A stretch of DNA of 64,000 nt from Acidimicrobiia bacterium (GCA_040902765.1 JBBDWO010000002.1:124001-188000); one strand, 5' to 3'. Shown: positions 37,598 to 47,087, numbered from the stretch's first letter. Program-made: numbers and translations. The notes: a model not told the origin generated them from the letters alone.

Positions 37598-38257
37598 ATG
37601 GGAGTTGCGCGCGGCCTCGAACGGCGTCTGGAACGCCTCGTGGATGGCCTCGCGGCGCGTCTGTTTCGCGGCCGAATGCATCCGGTGGAGCTCGGTTCGA
37701 TGCTGGTGCGGGAGGCCGACCTCGCCCTCGTCGACGGTCCGGCGGGTCCGTCGGCGCCCAATCGATACCGGATCACGATGGGAGGCGACCCGGTCGATAC
37801 CGAAGTCCTGGAGTCGGTGACCGAGGAACTCGAGGCGTTCGTCGAGGACGCCGCAGCCGACCGGGGATGGCGCCTCGAGGGCAGGGCCACGGTGACGCTG
37901 CGCGTCTCCCCCGAGATGCGCGCCGGTGAAGTAACCATCGACACCGCCTTCGCAGCCGGACCACTGGAGCCATGGGCCGTACTGCACCCGCTGGATCCTC
38001 ACGGGGAGCCCCGCATCCTTGCCCCCATCCGATGCCTGGTCGGACGCTCCAAGGACACCGACGTGCAGGTCGTGTCGGACACGGTGTCCAGGACACACGC
38101 CCTCCTCTGGCAGGAGGCAGGGGCGGCGTGGATCGCCGACCTCGACTCTTCGAACGGCACCTATCTCAACGGAACCCGCATCTCCGACCCTGCCGCCATC
38201 GTGAGCGGGGACGTCGTCACCTTCGGCGACGTCGCCTTCACGGTACGGGAGCCCTGA
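37598..38257 (+). CDS. fhaA: FhaA-like protein: DUF3662 plus FHA domain
   Basis: 219 aa. The DUF3662 domain covers about 1-120 (GLERRLERLVDGLAARLFRG, HPVELGSMLVREAD), and a C-terminal FHA domain about 140-217 (IRCLVGRSKDTDVQV, VSDTVSRTHALL, DLDSSNGTYLNG). The FHA part binds phosphothreonine made by PknB-type kinases. It lacks the long linker of mycobacterial FhaA. It is the first gene of the kinase/cell-wall operon, and its TGA overlaps the next ATG. Confidence 0.93.
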   Translation: MGVARGLERRLERLVDGLAARLFRGRMHPVELGSMLVREADLALVDGPAGPSAPNRYRITMGGDPVDTEVLESVTEELEAFVEDAAADRGWRLEGRATVTLRVSPEMRAGEVTIDTAFAAGPLEPWAVLHPLDPHGEPRILAPIRCLVGRSKDTDVQVVSDTVSRTHALLWQEAGAAWIADLDSSNGTYLNGTRISDPAAIVSGDVVTFGDVAFTVREP

Positions 38258-38685
38258 TGTCGGCACTGTGGATCAACGCCTTCAAGGTGGCGTTCGTTCT
38301 GGGCCTCTATCTGTTCCTCTGGCAGGTCACCCGCGCCGTACGGACGCATCTGAGCGACCAGCCGACCCGCCGGGCCAGCGGGGACCTGCCGACGATCGCC
38401 GAGTCGCGGGTCATCGCCATCACCACCGGGAACGGCGGTCCCGTACGGCACATCGAGGTCCGCAATCCGCTGGTCGTGGGTCGCGGCGCCGTCGACGTCG
38501 TCATCGACGACCCGTTCGCCTCGGACCGCCACCTTCGACTGTCGATCGATTCTGGTCGCCTCCTCGTGGAGGATCTCGGCTCCACCAACGGCACCCTGGT
38601 CAACGATCGCCGGATCGACACACCGACCGCCTTGTCCCGCGGCGACAGCATCCGGGTCGGCACCACCACCATGGAGGTTCGATGA
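38257..38685 (+). CDS. fhaB: FhaB-like protein: TM helix plus FHA domain
   Basis: 142 aa from ATG 38257. The N-terminal TM is INAFKVAFVLGLYLFLWQV. The FHA domain at about 58-142 has LVVGRGAVDVVIDDPFASDR, HLRLSI and EDLGSTNGTLVN. This matches FhaB/FipA, which docks phosphorylated partners at growth and division sites. Overlaps both neighbours (TGATG and ATGA). Confidence 0.92.
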   Translation: MSALWINAFKVAFVLGLYLFLWQVTRAVRTHLSDQPTRRASGDLPTIAESRVIAITTGNGGPVRHIEVRNPLVVGRGAVDVVIDDPFASDRHLRLSIDSGRLLVEDLGSTNGTLVNDRRIDTPTALSRGDSIRVGTTTMEVR

Positions 38686-39392
38686 GCCTGCACTGGGCGT
38701 CACTGACCGACGTGGGTCGGGTCCGCGATCACAACGAGGACTCTGTCTGGCCCGAAGCCGGCACCGGGACCACGGATAGGCGACTGGTGGCGGGGGTCGC
38801 CGACGGAATGGGCGGCCACGCCGGAGGCGAGATTGCCAGCAAGACCGCCATCGAATCCGCCACGGGCATGGGGGGCAGCGCCTCGGTGCGGGTGCAGGCA
38901 GCCAACCTGGCCGTCATCGACACGGCGGCGCGACAGTCCCGGCTCGCCGGCATGGGGACCACCCTCACCCTGGCGATCATCTCGGAGGACGGGACCGCTG
39001 ACATCGCCCATGTGGGCGACAGCCGGGCCTACCGGGTTCACGACGGTCGTCTCGAACAGATCACGACCGATCACTCCTACGTCGCCGAGATGATCGAGGC
39101 CGGGCGGCTTACGCCCGAGGAGGCTTCCGTACACCCCTACCGGAGCGTCGTCACCCGGGCGATCGGTCTCGACCCCGGGGTCGAGGTTGACACGCACCAG
39201 GTGCTCCTGGAGGCGGGAGACCGGCTGATTCTCTGTTCCGACGGGCTCACGTCGATGCTCGATGATGCCGCCGTCGCCGAAGTACTCGCCGGTCACGACG
39301 AACCCGGTGCGGCAGTCGCCGCACTCGTCGAGGCGGCGAACCTCGCCGGCGGGGCCGACAACATCTCCGTCGTGGTCGTGGACCGCGGGTGA
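38682..39392 (+). CDS. pstP: PP2C-family serine/threonine phosphatase
   Basis: 236 aa. Metal-binding motifs are SLTDVGRVRDHNEDSVW, VADGMGGHAGGE, ADIAHVGDSRAYRV, LILCSDGLTSML and GGADNISVVVVD, all intact. It would reverse PknB phosphorylation. Compared with mycobacterial PstP it lacks the TM and extracellular tail, being only the catalytic domain, so it is cytosolic. Overlaps fhaB and rodA. Confidence 0.94.
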   Translation: MSLHWASLTDVGRVRDHNEDSVWPEAGTGTTDRRLVAGVADGMGGHAGGEIASKTAIESATGMGGSASVRVQAANLAVIDTAARQSRLAGMGTTLTLAIISEDGTADIAHVGDSRAYRVHDGRLEQITTDHSYVAEMIEAGRLTPEEASVHPYRSVVTRAIGLDPGVEVDTHQVLLEAGDRLILCSDGLTSMLDDAAVAEVLAGHDEPGAAVAALVEAANLAGGADNISVVVVDRG

Positions 39393-40678
39393 CCCGGCGC
39401 CGCCAAGCCGCCCTCATCGTCTTCAGCGCGGTCATCGCCGGTGCCGGTACGGCAGCGACCGCCATCACCCTGGGTCGCGAGGTCGTTTCGGACACGATCG
39501 GTGCGGTACTCACCCAACTTGGAGCCTTCGGCGCCGTGCTCTGGGCGATCACCCGCTGGGCTCCGTCGGCGAGCCGGCTGCTCCTGGCGCCGGCGGCCTT
39601 CATCACCGCGATCGGATGCATCGAGATCTACCGGATCGATCGTGACCTGGGTCGCATCCAACGGTGGTGGCTGGTCATCGCCGCCGTGGTCGGGGCAGCG
39701 GTCCTGTATCTCCTGCGCGACCGCGGGGTCCTCGTGCTGCGGCGCTTTCGCAACCTGTTCCTCTTTGCCGCCGTCGGCCTGCTGCTGCTCCCGCTCCTTC
39801 CCGACGGTCTGCCGCTCGCCGGAGCCGAGGTCAACGGATCGCGGCTGTGGGTCCGACTCGACCTCGGGGAGCGATCGATCAGCTTCCAACCCGGTGAAGC
39901 CGCCAAGCTGCTCATCGTGGTGTTCCTGGCCTCGTACCTGGCCGATCGGTGGCGCGCCCTGGCCGAGATGCCGCGACGGTTCCGAGCGCTGCGAATGCCG
40001 GAGCCCCGGCAACTGGCCCCCATCCTCATGGCGTTCGGCATCGCCGTCGTCGTCCTGGTGTACCAACGCGACCTGGGCGCCTCACTCCACCTGTTCGTCG
40101 TGTTTGTCGTCATGCTGTACCTGGGCACCTCGCGCCCCAGTTACCTCGTCGCCGGCGGAACCCTGGCCGCCGGTGGGATGTACGCCGCAACAACCACGTT
40201 CAGCCACGTGCAAGTGCGGGTGGAGGCATGGCTACGACCCTTCGACGACTACACCGGCTCTGGCTACCAGGCCGCCCAGGCCGTGTTCTCACTTGGGAAT
40301 GGCGGTGTGTTCGGTACCGGACTCGGGTACGGCTCGCCCCATCTCGTTCCTGCCGCGGCCACCGACTACGTGTTCGTCGCCATCGTCGAGGAGTTGGGTT
40401 TGGCAGGGGGCCTTGCGGTGGTCGCCGCCTACGCGCTGCTGGTCACCGCCGGATTCGGGATCGCCCTGCGCAGCACCGACCGGTTCCGCAGCCTGCTGGC
40501 CGCCGGCCTGACGGTCACCATCGCCGCCCAGACCTTCATCATCCTCGCCGGTGTGCTGCGAATCCTCCCCCTCACGGGGATCACCCTCCCCTTCTCCTCA
40601 TACGGCGGCTCCTCGCTCCTGTCCAACATGGCCCTGATCGCGCTGCTCGCCCGGATCTCGCACGAGGAGCGAGCGTGA
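39389..40678 (+). CDS. rodA: SEDS peptidoglycan glycosyltransferase RodA/FtsW
   Basis: 429 aa, about 10-12 TMs, GTG start overlapping the pstP stop. SEDS signatures: SRLWVRLDLGERSISFQPGE, EAAKLLIVVFLASYLADRW, VLVYQRDLGASLHLFVVFVV, QAAQAVFSLGNGGVFGTGLG, VPAAATDYVFVAIVEELGL and LPFSSYGGSSLLSNM. It polymerises glycan strands with the PBP2 encoded next. Confidence 0.95.
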   Translation: MTRRRQAALIVFSAVIAGAGTAATAITLGREVVSDTIGAVLTQLGAFGAVLWAITRWAPSASRLLLAPAAFITAIGCIEIYRIDRDLGRIQRWWLVIAAVVGAAVLYLLRDRGVLVLRRFRNLFLFAAVGLLLLPLLPDGLPLAGAEVNGSRLWVRLDLGERSISFQPGEAAKLLIVVFLASYLADRWRALAEMPRRFRALRMPEPRQLAPILMAFGIAVVVLVYQRDLGASLHLFVVFVVMLYLGTSRPSYLVAGGTLAAGGMYAATTTFSHVQVRVEAWLRPFDDYTGSGYQAAQAVFSLGNGGVFGTGLGYGSPHLVPAAATDYVFVAIVEELGLAGGLAVVAAYALLVTAGFGIALRSTDRFRSLLAAGLTVTIAAQTFIILAGVLRILPLTGITLPFSSYGGSSLLSNMALIALLARISHEERA

Positions 40679-42063
40679 AGGGCTCGATCCGCGGTGTGGC
40701 CGCCACCTTCCTCGCCCTGTTGGGCCTCACCGCGGTGTGGCTCACCGTCGGATCGACGTATGCCGGGAGCAGGTATGGCGACGACCCGCGCAACACGCGC
40801 ACCGCCGTCGACTTGGACGGACCGCGGGGCCGGATACTGACCGCAGACGGCGTCGTCCTGGCTGAGGACGACGGCTCCCGCCGCTCCTACCCGCGGTCGA
40901 GCGGGTACGCGCACCTCGTCGGATATGACGACGGTGAGATAAGGACGGGCCTGGAGAGCACCCGCATCCGCGAGATGCTCACCCGGGACGACGGATCCCT
41001 CGAGGCCCTCCTGGTCAGCCTGACCGGCGGCGACCTGGGACCGCCCGACCTGCACCTGACGGTTGTCGATGCCCTCCAGAGAGCGGCCATCGACGCCCTG
41101 GGTGGACGGACCGGAGCCGTGGTGGCGATGGATCCGACGACGGGGGCGATCCTTGCCTACGTTTCCAGCCCGTCATTCGACCCGAACACGGTGGCTTCGG
41201 GCGCCCGGCACCGCGACGACCTCGATGCAACGACCGCCATCGATCGGGTGGCACATCGGCTCCTCCCGCCAGGGTCCACCTTCAAGACGATCGTCGCCGC
41301 CGCGGCGCTCGACCGGGGTGCCGACCTGGACACGCTGTTCGACGATGCCGCCGACTACACCCCACCAGGTGGTATCCCCATCAACAACGCCGTCGTCGGC
41401 CCTTGCCGCAACGGGACGATCACCCTGTTGGACGCCTTCGTCGTCTCCTGCAACACGGTCTTCGCCGAACTCGCGGTGGACCTCGGAGCCGGCCCGATCG
41501 TCGCCGCAGCGGCCAGATTCGGATTCAACGCCCGGATCCCGTGGGAACTCGGCAATGAACCCGGAGTCGTCCCTGCCGCCGCCGACCTCGACGCCGACAC
41601 GCCGGCGCTCGCCCAGAGCGGCATCGGCGAGCGGGACGTGCGCGCCACCCCGCTGCTCATGGCCATGGTCGCCGCCGCGATAGCCAACGACGGGGTGGCC
41701 ATGGCGCCGCATGTGGTAGCCACCCGCACCGCCCCGGACGGGACCGTGATCTCGCGGTACTCCCCGCAGTCATTGGGACGGGTCATTCCATCGGCAACCG
41801 CGGCACAGCTCGTCGAGATGATGCGCGCGGTGGTCGTCAGCGGCACCGGCACCGGTGCCACCGTCGGAGACGTGGCAGTGGCTGGCAAGACGGGCACCGC
41901 AGAAGGCGGCGGAGGTCCTCACGCGTGGTTCATCGGGTTCGGCCCGACCGACGATCCGAGAATCGCGGTCGCCGTCGTCGTGGAGGGCGGCGGAGGCGGC
42001 GGCAGGGTCGCGGCTCCGATAGCCGCACGGGTGATCGCCGCCTGGCGCGACTCGATGGGCTGA
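40675..42063 (+). CDS. pbpA: Class B penicillin-binding protein (PbpA)
   Basis: 462 aa, GTG start overlapping the rodA stop. One N-terminal TM (GVAATFLALLGLTAVWLTV), the RGRILTADG signature, and a transpeptidase domain with S201-x-x-K204 (LPPGSTFKTI), SCN (VVSCNTVF) and KTG (VAGKTGTAE). It cross-links peptidoglycan made by the coupled SEDS protein. The C-terminal IAVAVVVEGGGGGGR has an unusual run of six glycines. Confidence 0.95.
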   Translation: MKGSIRGVAATFLALLGLTAVWLTVGSTYAGSRYGDDPRNTRTAVDLDGPRGRILTADGVVLAEDDGSRRSYPRSSGYAHLVGYDDGEIRTGLESTRIREMLTRDDGSLEALLVSLTGGDLGPPDLHLTVVDALQRAAIDALGGRTGAVVAMDPTTGAILAYVSSPSFDPNTVASGARHRDDLDATTAIDRVAHRLLPPGSTFKTIVAAAALDRGADLDTLFDDAADYTPPGGIPINNAVVGPCRNGTITLLDAFVVSCNTVFAELAVDLGAGPIVAAAARFGFNARIPWELGNEPGVVPAAADLDADTPALAQSGIGERDVRATPLLMAMVAAAIANDGVAMAPHVVATRTAPDGTVISRYSPQSLGRVIPSATAAQLVEMMRAVVVSGTGTGATVGDVAVAGKTGTAEGGGGPHAWFIGFGPTDDPRIAVAVVVEGGGGGGRVAAPIAARVIAAWRDSMG

Positions 42064-42087
42064 CCTCCGCCTGAGCGGCCCGTACTG

Positions 42088-44754
42088 ATGCTTGAAATCG
42101 GGCCGCCAGTACCATCCGTCGTCGTGGAGCTGCCCCGCGTCCTATCGGACCGTTACGTCCTCATCTCCCATCTCGCCCGCGGCGGGATGGCCGATGTCTA
42201 CGTGGCCGAGGATCGCCGCCTCGGTCGCCGGGTGGCGGTCAAGATCCTGCACGATCAGTACGCCAACAGCGACGCCTTCGTGGAGAGGTTCCGACGGGAG
42301 GCACAGGCGGCCGCCGGACTCACCCACAAGGGCGTCGTGTCGGTCTACGACTGGGGAGAGGACGAGGGCGTCTACTTCATGGTCATGGAGCTGGTGCAGG
42401 GCCGCAACCTACGCGACGTCCTCAAGGCCGAGGGTGCCTTGCTGCCGCGCCGGGCCGCCGAGATCGGTCTGGAGGTGGCCTCGGCACTCAGCGCTGCCCA
42501 TGCGTTGGGCATCGTGCACCGCGACGTCAAGCCCGCCAACATCCTGCTGGCACCCGACGGTTCGGTGAAGGTGGCCGACTTCGGCATCGCCCGCGCCTTC
42601 GACGACAGCGACCAGCTCACTCGCACCGGGGCGGTGATCGGGACCGCCACGTATTTCAGTCCCGAGCAGGCACAGGGCCAGTCGGCCGACTTCCGTAGCG
42701 ACATCTACAGCCTCGGCGTCGTCCTGTACGAGCTGCTCACCGACCAGCCCCCCTTCGCCGGCGAGAGCCCCGTAGCCGTGGCCTATCAGCATGTCGAAAA
42801 GACACCGCCGAAGCCGACCGACATCGACCCGGCGATCCCACGGGGCCTCGAGGCCGTCGTGTTGAAGGCGATGGCCAAGAATCCGGCCGAGCGCTACCAG
42901 ACCGCCGACGACCTGCGCCGCGACCTGCGGCGGCTCCTCGAGGGACAGGTTCCCGCGATCGCCACCGACGACGCCCCGACCCGCCTCATGGCGGCAGCGC
43001 TGGGCACCCCGCTCGCAGCGCCGCCCATGGCGCCGGAGCCGTTAGACACCGAGGCCGCCTATCGCGAACCGGGGCGCCTCGAACCCAGCACCATCGCCAT
43101 CGGCGCGCTCGCGGCGGCGGCCCTGCTGGGGCTCGGGATCATGCTGCTGGTCCGCCTCCTCGGTCCCAGTGACGGGGGCATAGAGATCCCGGATATCCGT
43201 GGCCAGACGGAGGCGGTCGCCACGGCCAACTTGGAGGATCTCGGCTTCATCGTGACCCCCAAAACGGTCGCCGACGACGAACTCCCTGCGGGGATCGCCA
43301 CCGGCACCGACCCGGCTGCGGGCGAGAGGCTGGAACGCGGCGACGAGATCACCCTGCTCGTCTCCGGAGGCCCGGCGAACATCCCGGTGCCCGACGTTCG
43401 CGACAGGACCCTTTCGGATGCCGAGGCTCTGATCCGCAGCGCCGGTCTGGAGGTGGGCACGATCCGCTACGAAGCGTCTGATGAAGTGCCTGCGGACACC
43501 GTCATCAGCCAGGACCCGCGCGCCGGAGACCTGGTCACGGCCTCCACCCCGGTCGACCTGGTCGTGTCGGGCGGGGCCGATGCCCTCATCGTCCCCGATG
43601 TGGCCAACCGATCCGAGGAGGACGCGCTGTTCGCCCTCCAGGAGGCCGGATTCGGCGCCGGACAGGTCCTGGTCGAGCGCCGTCCGCACGGCACCGTCGT
43701 AGAGGGATTTGTCATCGAGACCGTCCCCGGTCCGGGCGAGACGGTCCCCATCACCGGAACGGTCACCGTGTTCGTCAGCGAGGGTGCCGTGCCCACCGTG
43801 GTACCGAGTTCCGTGGGACTCACGCAGGAGGAGGCGACGACCCTCCTCGAAGAGTGGGGCTTCGTCGCCGTCCTCGGTTCGGAGGTCGGCATCGCATGGA
43901 ACGACCCCAACGACGGCCGGGTCGCCGAGCAGTCGCCGCAGGCCGGTCAGATACAGGAGTTCGGTTCGGACGTGACCATTCGGATCGGTCGCGCCGCCAC
44001 CGAAAACACGGTGCCGTCGGTCACCGGGAAGACCGAGGCCGATGCCAGGACCGACATCGAGGCGGCCGGCTTCGTGTTTGCCAAGGGTGCCGACACGCCC
44101 CTGGCTCCGGGTGACCCCAACATCGGCCGCGTCGCTTCGCAGAACCCCTCGGGCGGCAGTAGCAGCACCATCGGTTCCACCGTCACCGTGTCGATCGGCA
44201 TCGAGGGGGCCGTGGTGCCCAACCTGTTCACCGGTGGTGCTGGCTCATGCACGATTGCGGTGACGCAGACCGTCGCACAGCAGCGAATCACCAACGCACA
44301 ACTCACGATGAACGCATCGACGCTGCCCCCGGCACAGGATGAGTACTTCCTCAGGTGGGATACCACGGCCGCTCCCCCCAAATACGATCTGTCGTCGCGG
44401 CCGGACTGCGAGGGACGCACGGTGAGCCAGTCGCCCGCACCGGGCACCGTGGTCACCAAGAACTCTACGGTGCAGGTCTCGTTCGACCCGGTGCTAGCGC
44501 CGGCGGCCAAGGACATCTACGGTCGGACGATCACCGAAGTAAACGACGCCTACCAGCAGGCGATCGTATGGCTGGTCGGCACCACCAACGGAGGCGAGTG
44601 TCACGACGCCGTCAACCCGTCAGGACAGATCCGGCTGATCGATCCGGCACCCACCCAGGTGGTCCCGTTCAACCAGGCGCAGAGCCGGTACGAGGCGTTC
44701 TACTGGGTATCGGTCAACAACCCGGTGCGCCCGGCCTGCCCACCGCTGCCGTGA
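42088..44754 (+). CDS. pknB: PASTA-domain serine/threonine kinase PknB
   Basis: 888 aa from ATG 42088; GTG 42124 gives a start closer to the family (ELPRVLSDRYVLISHLARGG) and is a real alternative. The kinase domain covers about 20-285, with Lys52 (VAVKIL), Asp146 (HRDVKPAN), DFG at 164-166 and TGAVIGTATYFSPEQ. TM about 334-358. At least five PASTA repeats follow (about 365-705: IPDIRGQTEAVATANLEDLG, VPDVRDRTLSDAEALIRSAG, VPDVANRSEEDALFALQEAG, then two more). A divergent tail with four or more cysteines closes it. It senses peptidoglycan fragments outside the cell and phosphorylates growth regulators. Confidence 0.94.
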   Translation: MLEIGPPVPSVVVELPRVLSDRYVLISHLARGGMADVYVAEDRRLGRRVAVKILHDQYANSDAFVERFRREAQAAAGLTHKGVVSVYDWGEDEGVYFMVMELVQGRNLRDVLKAEGALLPRRAAEIGLEVASALSAAHALGIVHRDVKPANILLAPDGSVKVADFGIARAFDDSDQLTRTGAVIGTATYFSPEQAQGQSADFRSDIYSLGVVLYELLTDQPPFAGESPVAVAYQHVEKTPPKPTDIDPAIPRGLEAVVLKAMAKNPAERYQTADDLRRDLRRLLEGQVPAIATDDAPTRLMAAALGTPLAAPPMAPEPLDTEAAYREPGRLEPSTIAIGALAAAALLGLGIMLLVRLLGPSDGGIEIPDIRGQTEAVATANLEDLGFIVTPKTVADDELPAGIATGTDPAAGERLERGDEITLLVSGGPANIPVPDVRDRTLSDAEALIRSAGLEVGTIRYEASDEVPADTVISQDPRAGDLVTASTPVDLVVSGGADALIVPDVANRSEEDALFALQEAGFGAGQVLVERRPHGTVVEGFVIETVPGPGETVPITGTVTVFVSEGAVPTVVPSSVGLTQEEATTLLEEWGFVAVLGSEVGIAWNDPNDGRVAEQSPQAGQIQEFGSDVTIRIGRAATENTVPSVTGKTEADARTDIEAAGFVFAKGADTPLAPGDPNIGRVASQNPSGGSSSTIGSTVTVSIGIEGAVVPNLFTGGAGSCTIAVTQTVAQQRITNAQLTMNASTLPPAQDEYFLRWDTTAAPPKYDLSSRPDCEGRTVSQSPAPGTVVTKNSTVQVSFDPVLAPAAKDIYGRTITEVNDAYQQAIVWLVGTTNGGECHDAVNPSGQIRLIDPAPTQVVPFNQAQSRYEAFYWVSVNNPVRPACPPLP

Positions 44755-44759
44755 CCCGG

Positions 44760-44780
44760 GGCAACCGGCAATCGGCAACC
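44760..44780. repeat. Heptamer tandem array, unit ggcaacc (x3)
   Basis: Units ggcaacc, ggcaatc, ggcaacc, in the 30-bp gap between the convergent pknB and trpG-type genes. Confidence 0.8.
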
Positions 44781-44784
44781 GCCC

Positions 44785-45354
44785 CTACACCCTCCCGACC
44801 AGGAAGTTCGCCAGCAGCTTCTTCCCCTCGGTCGTCATGATGCTCTCGGGGTGGAACTGCACGCCGATGACCGGGTGAGCTCGGTGGCGGACTGCCTGGA
44901 CCACGCCCTCCTCGCTGGTGGCGGCGACCTCGAGATCCGATGGAAGCGTCACCGCCGCCAGCGAGTGATACCTGGTCGCGGTGAACGGGTTCTCGGTGCC
45001 GGTGAACAGACCCTTGCCGTCGTGGGTCACCTGTGAGGTCTTGCCGTGCCTCGGTTCGGGGGCAGTGGCGACCGACCCCCCATAGGCGACGACGATCGCC
45101 TGATGACCGAGGCATACCCCGAGCGTGGGGATCCTGTCCCCCAGCGTCTTTACGAAGTCGACCGAGTACCCGGCCGCCTCGGGGATGCCCGGGCCGGGTG
45201 ACACCACAAGGGCCTCGGGTCGGTACTCGGCGAACGCCTCCTCCGGTCCGGCGACGTCGTTCCGGATCACGATGGGGTCGGCACCGAGTTCCCCCAGGTA
45301 CTGCACCAGGTTGAAGGTGAAAGAGTCGTAGTTGTCGAGGACGAGCACCCGCAT
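44785..45354 (-). CDS. trpG: Anthranilate/aminodeoxychorismate synthase glutamine amidotransferase
   Basis: 189 aa from ATG 45354 (RVLVLDNYDSFTFNLVQYLG); GGTGA precedes it by 2 bp. Class I amidotransferase: oxyanion SPGPGIPEAAG, nucleophile Cys81 (VCLGHQA) and the His-Glu pair in VQFHPESIM. It supplies ammonia to a TrpE or PabB partner not in the window, so trpG and pabA cannot be separated by sequence. A lone trpG next to pknB is the known actinobacterial arrangement. Confidence 0.92.
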   Translation of the reverse strand: MRVLVLDNYDSFTFNLVQYLGELGADPIVIRNDVAGPEEAFAEYRPEALVVSPGPGIPEAAGYSVDFVKTLGDRIPTLGVCLGHQAIVVAYGGSVATAPEPRHGKTSQVTHDGKGLFTGTENPFTATRYHSLAAVTLPSDLEVAATSEEGVVQAVRHRAHPVIGVQFHPESIMTTEGKKLLANFLVGRV

Positions 45355-45399
45355 GGTCACCATCCCGGGACGGCCTGGTCGAACGCTACCCTCTGTCCC

Positions 45400-45642
45400 A
45401 TGCCCAAGTCGAAAGGCCGGCGCAAGCCGAAGCGCCTCCACACCCCGCCCCCCGTGGCGAAGGAGGAGAAGGTGTCACCGCGCTGGTACCTGATCCTCAT
45501 GTTCACGCTCATGGGGATCGGCGTCATCACGATCATCTTCAACTACCTGGGCCTCCTGCCCGGTGGTCAGCGCGGCCTGTTCCTGTATTCAGGGCTTGGC
45601 GCCATCGCCGCCGGCTTCGTGATGACGCTCAATTATTACTGA
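45400..45642 (+). CDS. crgA: Cell division inhibitor CrgA
   Basis: 80 aa. A basic N-terminus (PKSKGRRKPKRLHTPPPVAK) and two TMs (WYLILMFTLMGIGVITIIF and LFLYSGLGAIAAGFVMTLN) match the CrgA family. These proteins bind FtsZ and other divisome members at the septum. The place beside trpG and pknB is conserved in Actinobacteria and supports the call. A 7-bp repeat array begins 5 bp after the stop. Confidence 0.93.
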   Translation: MPKSKGRRKPKRLHTPPPVAKEEKVSPRWYLILMFTLMGIGVITIIFNYLGLLPGGQRGLFLYSGLGAIAAGFVMTLNYY

Positions 45643-45646
45643 GAGC

Positions 45647-45667
45647 GCAATTCGCAATTCGCAATTC
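45647..45667. repeat. Heptamer tandem array, unit gcaattc (x3)
   Basis: Three perfect gcaattc units directly after the crgA stop, an AT-rich unit in GC-rich surroundings. Confidence 0.85.
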
Positions 45668-45693
45668 GCAGGAGGCGCAATCCTCGCCCCTCG

Positions 45694-45933
45694 CTACTCC
45701 TCATCCATCTCCTCGCGGCAGTGGCGGGGGGCCTTGGGGTCCGTGTCGGCTGCGTGGGTGACGACGAGGCGCAGCCCGCAGATCGAGCAGCGGTAGGCGA
45801 CCGACACCTCCATCACTTCGTCGGGGTCGGGAGTCGGCTCCTGCGGGGTGGCGAGAAGCCGAACCGCCCACAGTCCGAGACGCCAGATGGCCAGCCCCCC
45901 GATGATCGCCAGGATGACCTCCACCCACCTCAC
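45694..45933 (-). CDS. Small membrane protein with zinc-ribbon-like motif
   Basis: 79 aa. The N-terminal TM (VEVILAIIGGLAIWRLGLWA) precedes VAYRCSICGLRLVVTHAADT and PKAPRHCREEMDEE, giving a CxxC...HC pattern that could hold zinc. Small proteins of this shape occur in other Actinobacteria; function unknown. It overlaps the thiolase stop by 4 bp, so it is probably translated from the same message. Confidence 0.75.
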   Translation of the reverse strand: MRWVEVILAIIGGLAIWRLGLWAVRLLATPQEPTPDPDEVMEVSVAYRCSICGLRLVVTHAADTDPKAPRHCREEMDEE

Positions 45934-47087
45934 GATGTGGCCAGCAGCTCCAGGATGGTCCCGTTGGCCATGCCGCCGCCTTCACACATCGCCTGAAGAC
46001 CCCAGCGGGTGCCGGTGCGGCGCATCTCATGCACCAGGGTGGTCATGAGGCGTGCGCCGGAGCAGCCGAGCGGGTGGCCGAGGGCGATGGCGCCGCCATT
46101 GACGTTGACGCGGTCCCATGAAGCACCCGTCTCGTCGAGCCAGGCGGCGATCACGGAGGCGAACGCCTCGTTGATCTCGAAGAGCCCGACATCGTCCATG
46201 GTCAACCCACCCCGCTCCAGCACCTTGGTGGTGGCGGGAATCGGTCCGGTGAGCATCATCACCGGGTCGGTGCCGGCGAGGGAGAAGGCGTGGAACCGGG
46301 CCATCGGCTCGAGACCCAACTGCTCGGCGGTGTCCTGACCCATGATGAGCATGGCGGCGGCACCGTCGGAGATCTGAGACGAGTTGCCCGCCGTTATCCG
46401 GCCGTCGCTCTTGAACGCCGGCTTGAGGCCGGCGAGGGTCTCGGGTGAGCTGTCAGCGCGGATGCCCTCGTCTTGGTCCAGGACGCCGTCGGCGTGCTCG
46501 ACGGGGACGATCTGACCGGCGAACCGACCCCCGGCAGTGGCCGTAGCGGCGCGCCGGTGGGAGTCGACGGCGATAGAGTCGAGGCGTTCGCGCGATGCCC
46601 CCCACTTCTCGGCGATCATCTCGGCCGAGATGCCCTGAGGTACGAGCCCGTGGCTGTAGCGGTCGAGCATCTTCGGACCGAATGGCATGCCCGGACCCTG
46701 TGATGCGGTGATCCCCATGGGCACCCGGCTCATCGATTCGACACCGCCGGCGATCACCACGTCGTAGGCACCGGCCATCACACCCTGTGCGGCGAAGTGA
46801 GCCGCCTGCTGGCCCGAACCGCACTGGCGGTCGACGGTGGTGCCGACCACCTCTTCCGGGAACCCGGCGGCGAGAGCCGCATTACGGGCCACGTTGAACG
46901 CCTGCTCACCGGTCTGGCTGACACAACCCAGGATGACATCCTCGACGAGTGATGGATCGACCCCGGTCCGCTCGACGAGAGCCCTCAGCGGAATCGACGC
47001 CAAATCAACCGGATGGATCCCCGCCAGCGATCCGTTGCGCCTCCCTACCGGCGTCCGAACCGCATCGACGATGACAGCGTTTCGCAT
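45930..47087 (-). CDS. Acetyl-CoA acetyltransferase (thiolase)
   Basis: 385 aa from ATG 47087 with GGAGG seven bases upstream. Nucleophilic Cys in TTVDRQCGSGQQAAHFAAQG, then GGVESMSRVP, INEAFASVIAAW, NGGAIALGHPLGCSGARLMT and the second catalytic Cys in LQAMCEGGGMANG. It may form or cleave acetoacetyl-CoA or a longer 3-ketoacyl-CoA. The chain-length preference cannot be told. The small zinc-ribbon gene follows with overlap. Confidence 0.94.
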   Translation of the reverse strand: MRNAVIVDAVRTPVGRRNGSLAGIHPVDLASIPLRALVERTGVDPSLVEDVILGCVSQTGEQAFNVARNAALAAGFPEEVVGTTVDRQCGSGQQAAHFAAQGVMAGAYDVVIAGGVESMSRVPMGITASQGPGMPFGPKMLDRYSHGLVPQGISAEMIAEKWGASRERLDSIAVDSHRRAATATAGGRFAGQIVPVEHADGVLDQDEGIRADSSPETLAGLKPAFKSDGRITAGNSSQISDGAAAMLIMGQDTAEQLGLEPMARFHAFSLAGTDPVMMLTGPIPATTKVLERGGLTMDDVGLFEINEAFASVIAAWLDETGASWDRVNVNGGAIALGHPLGCSGARLMTTLVHEMRRTGTRWGLQAMCEGGGMANGTILELLATS

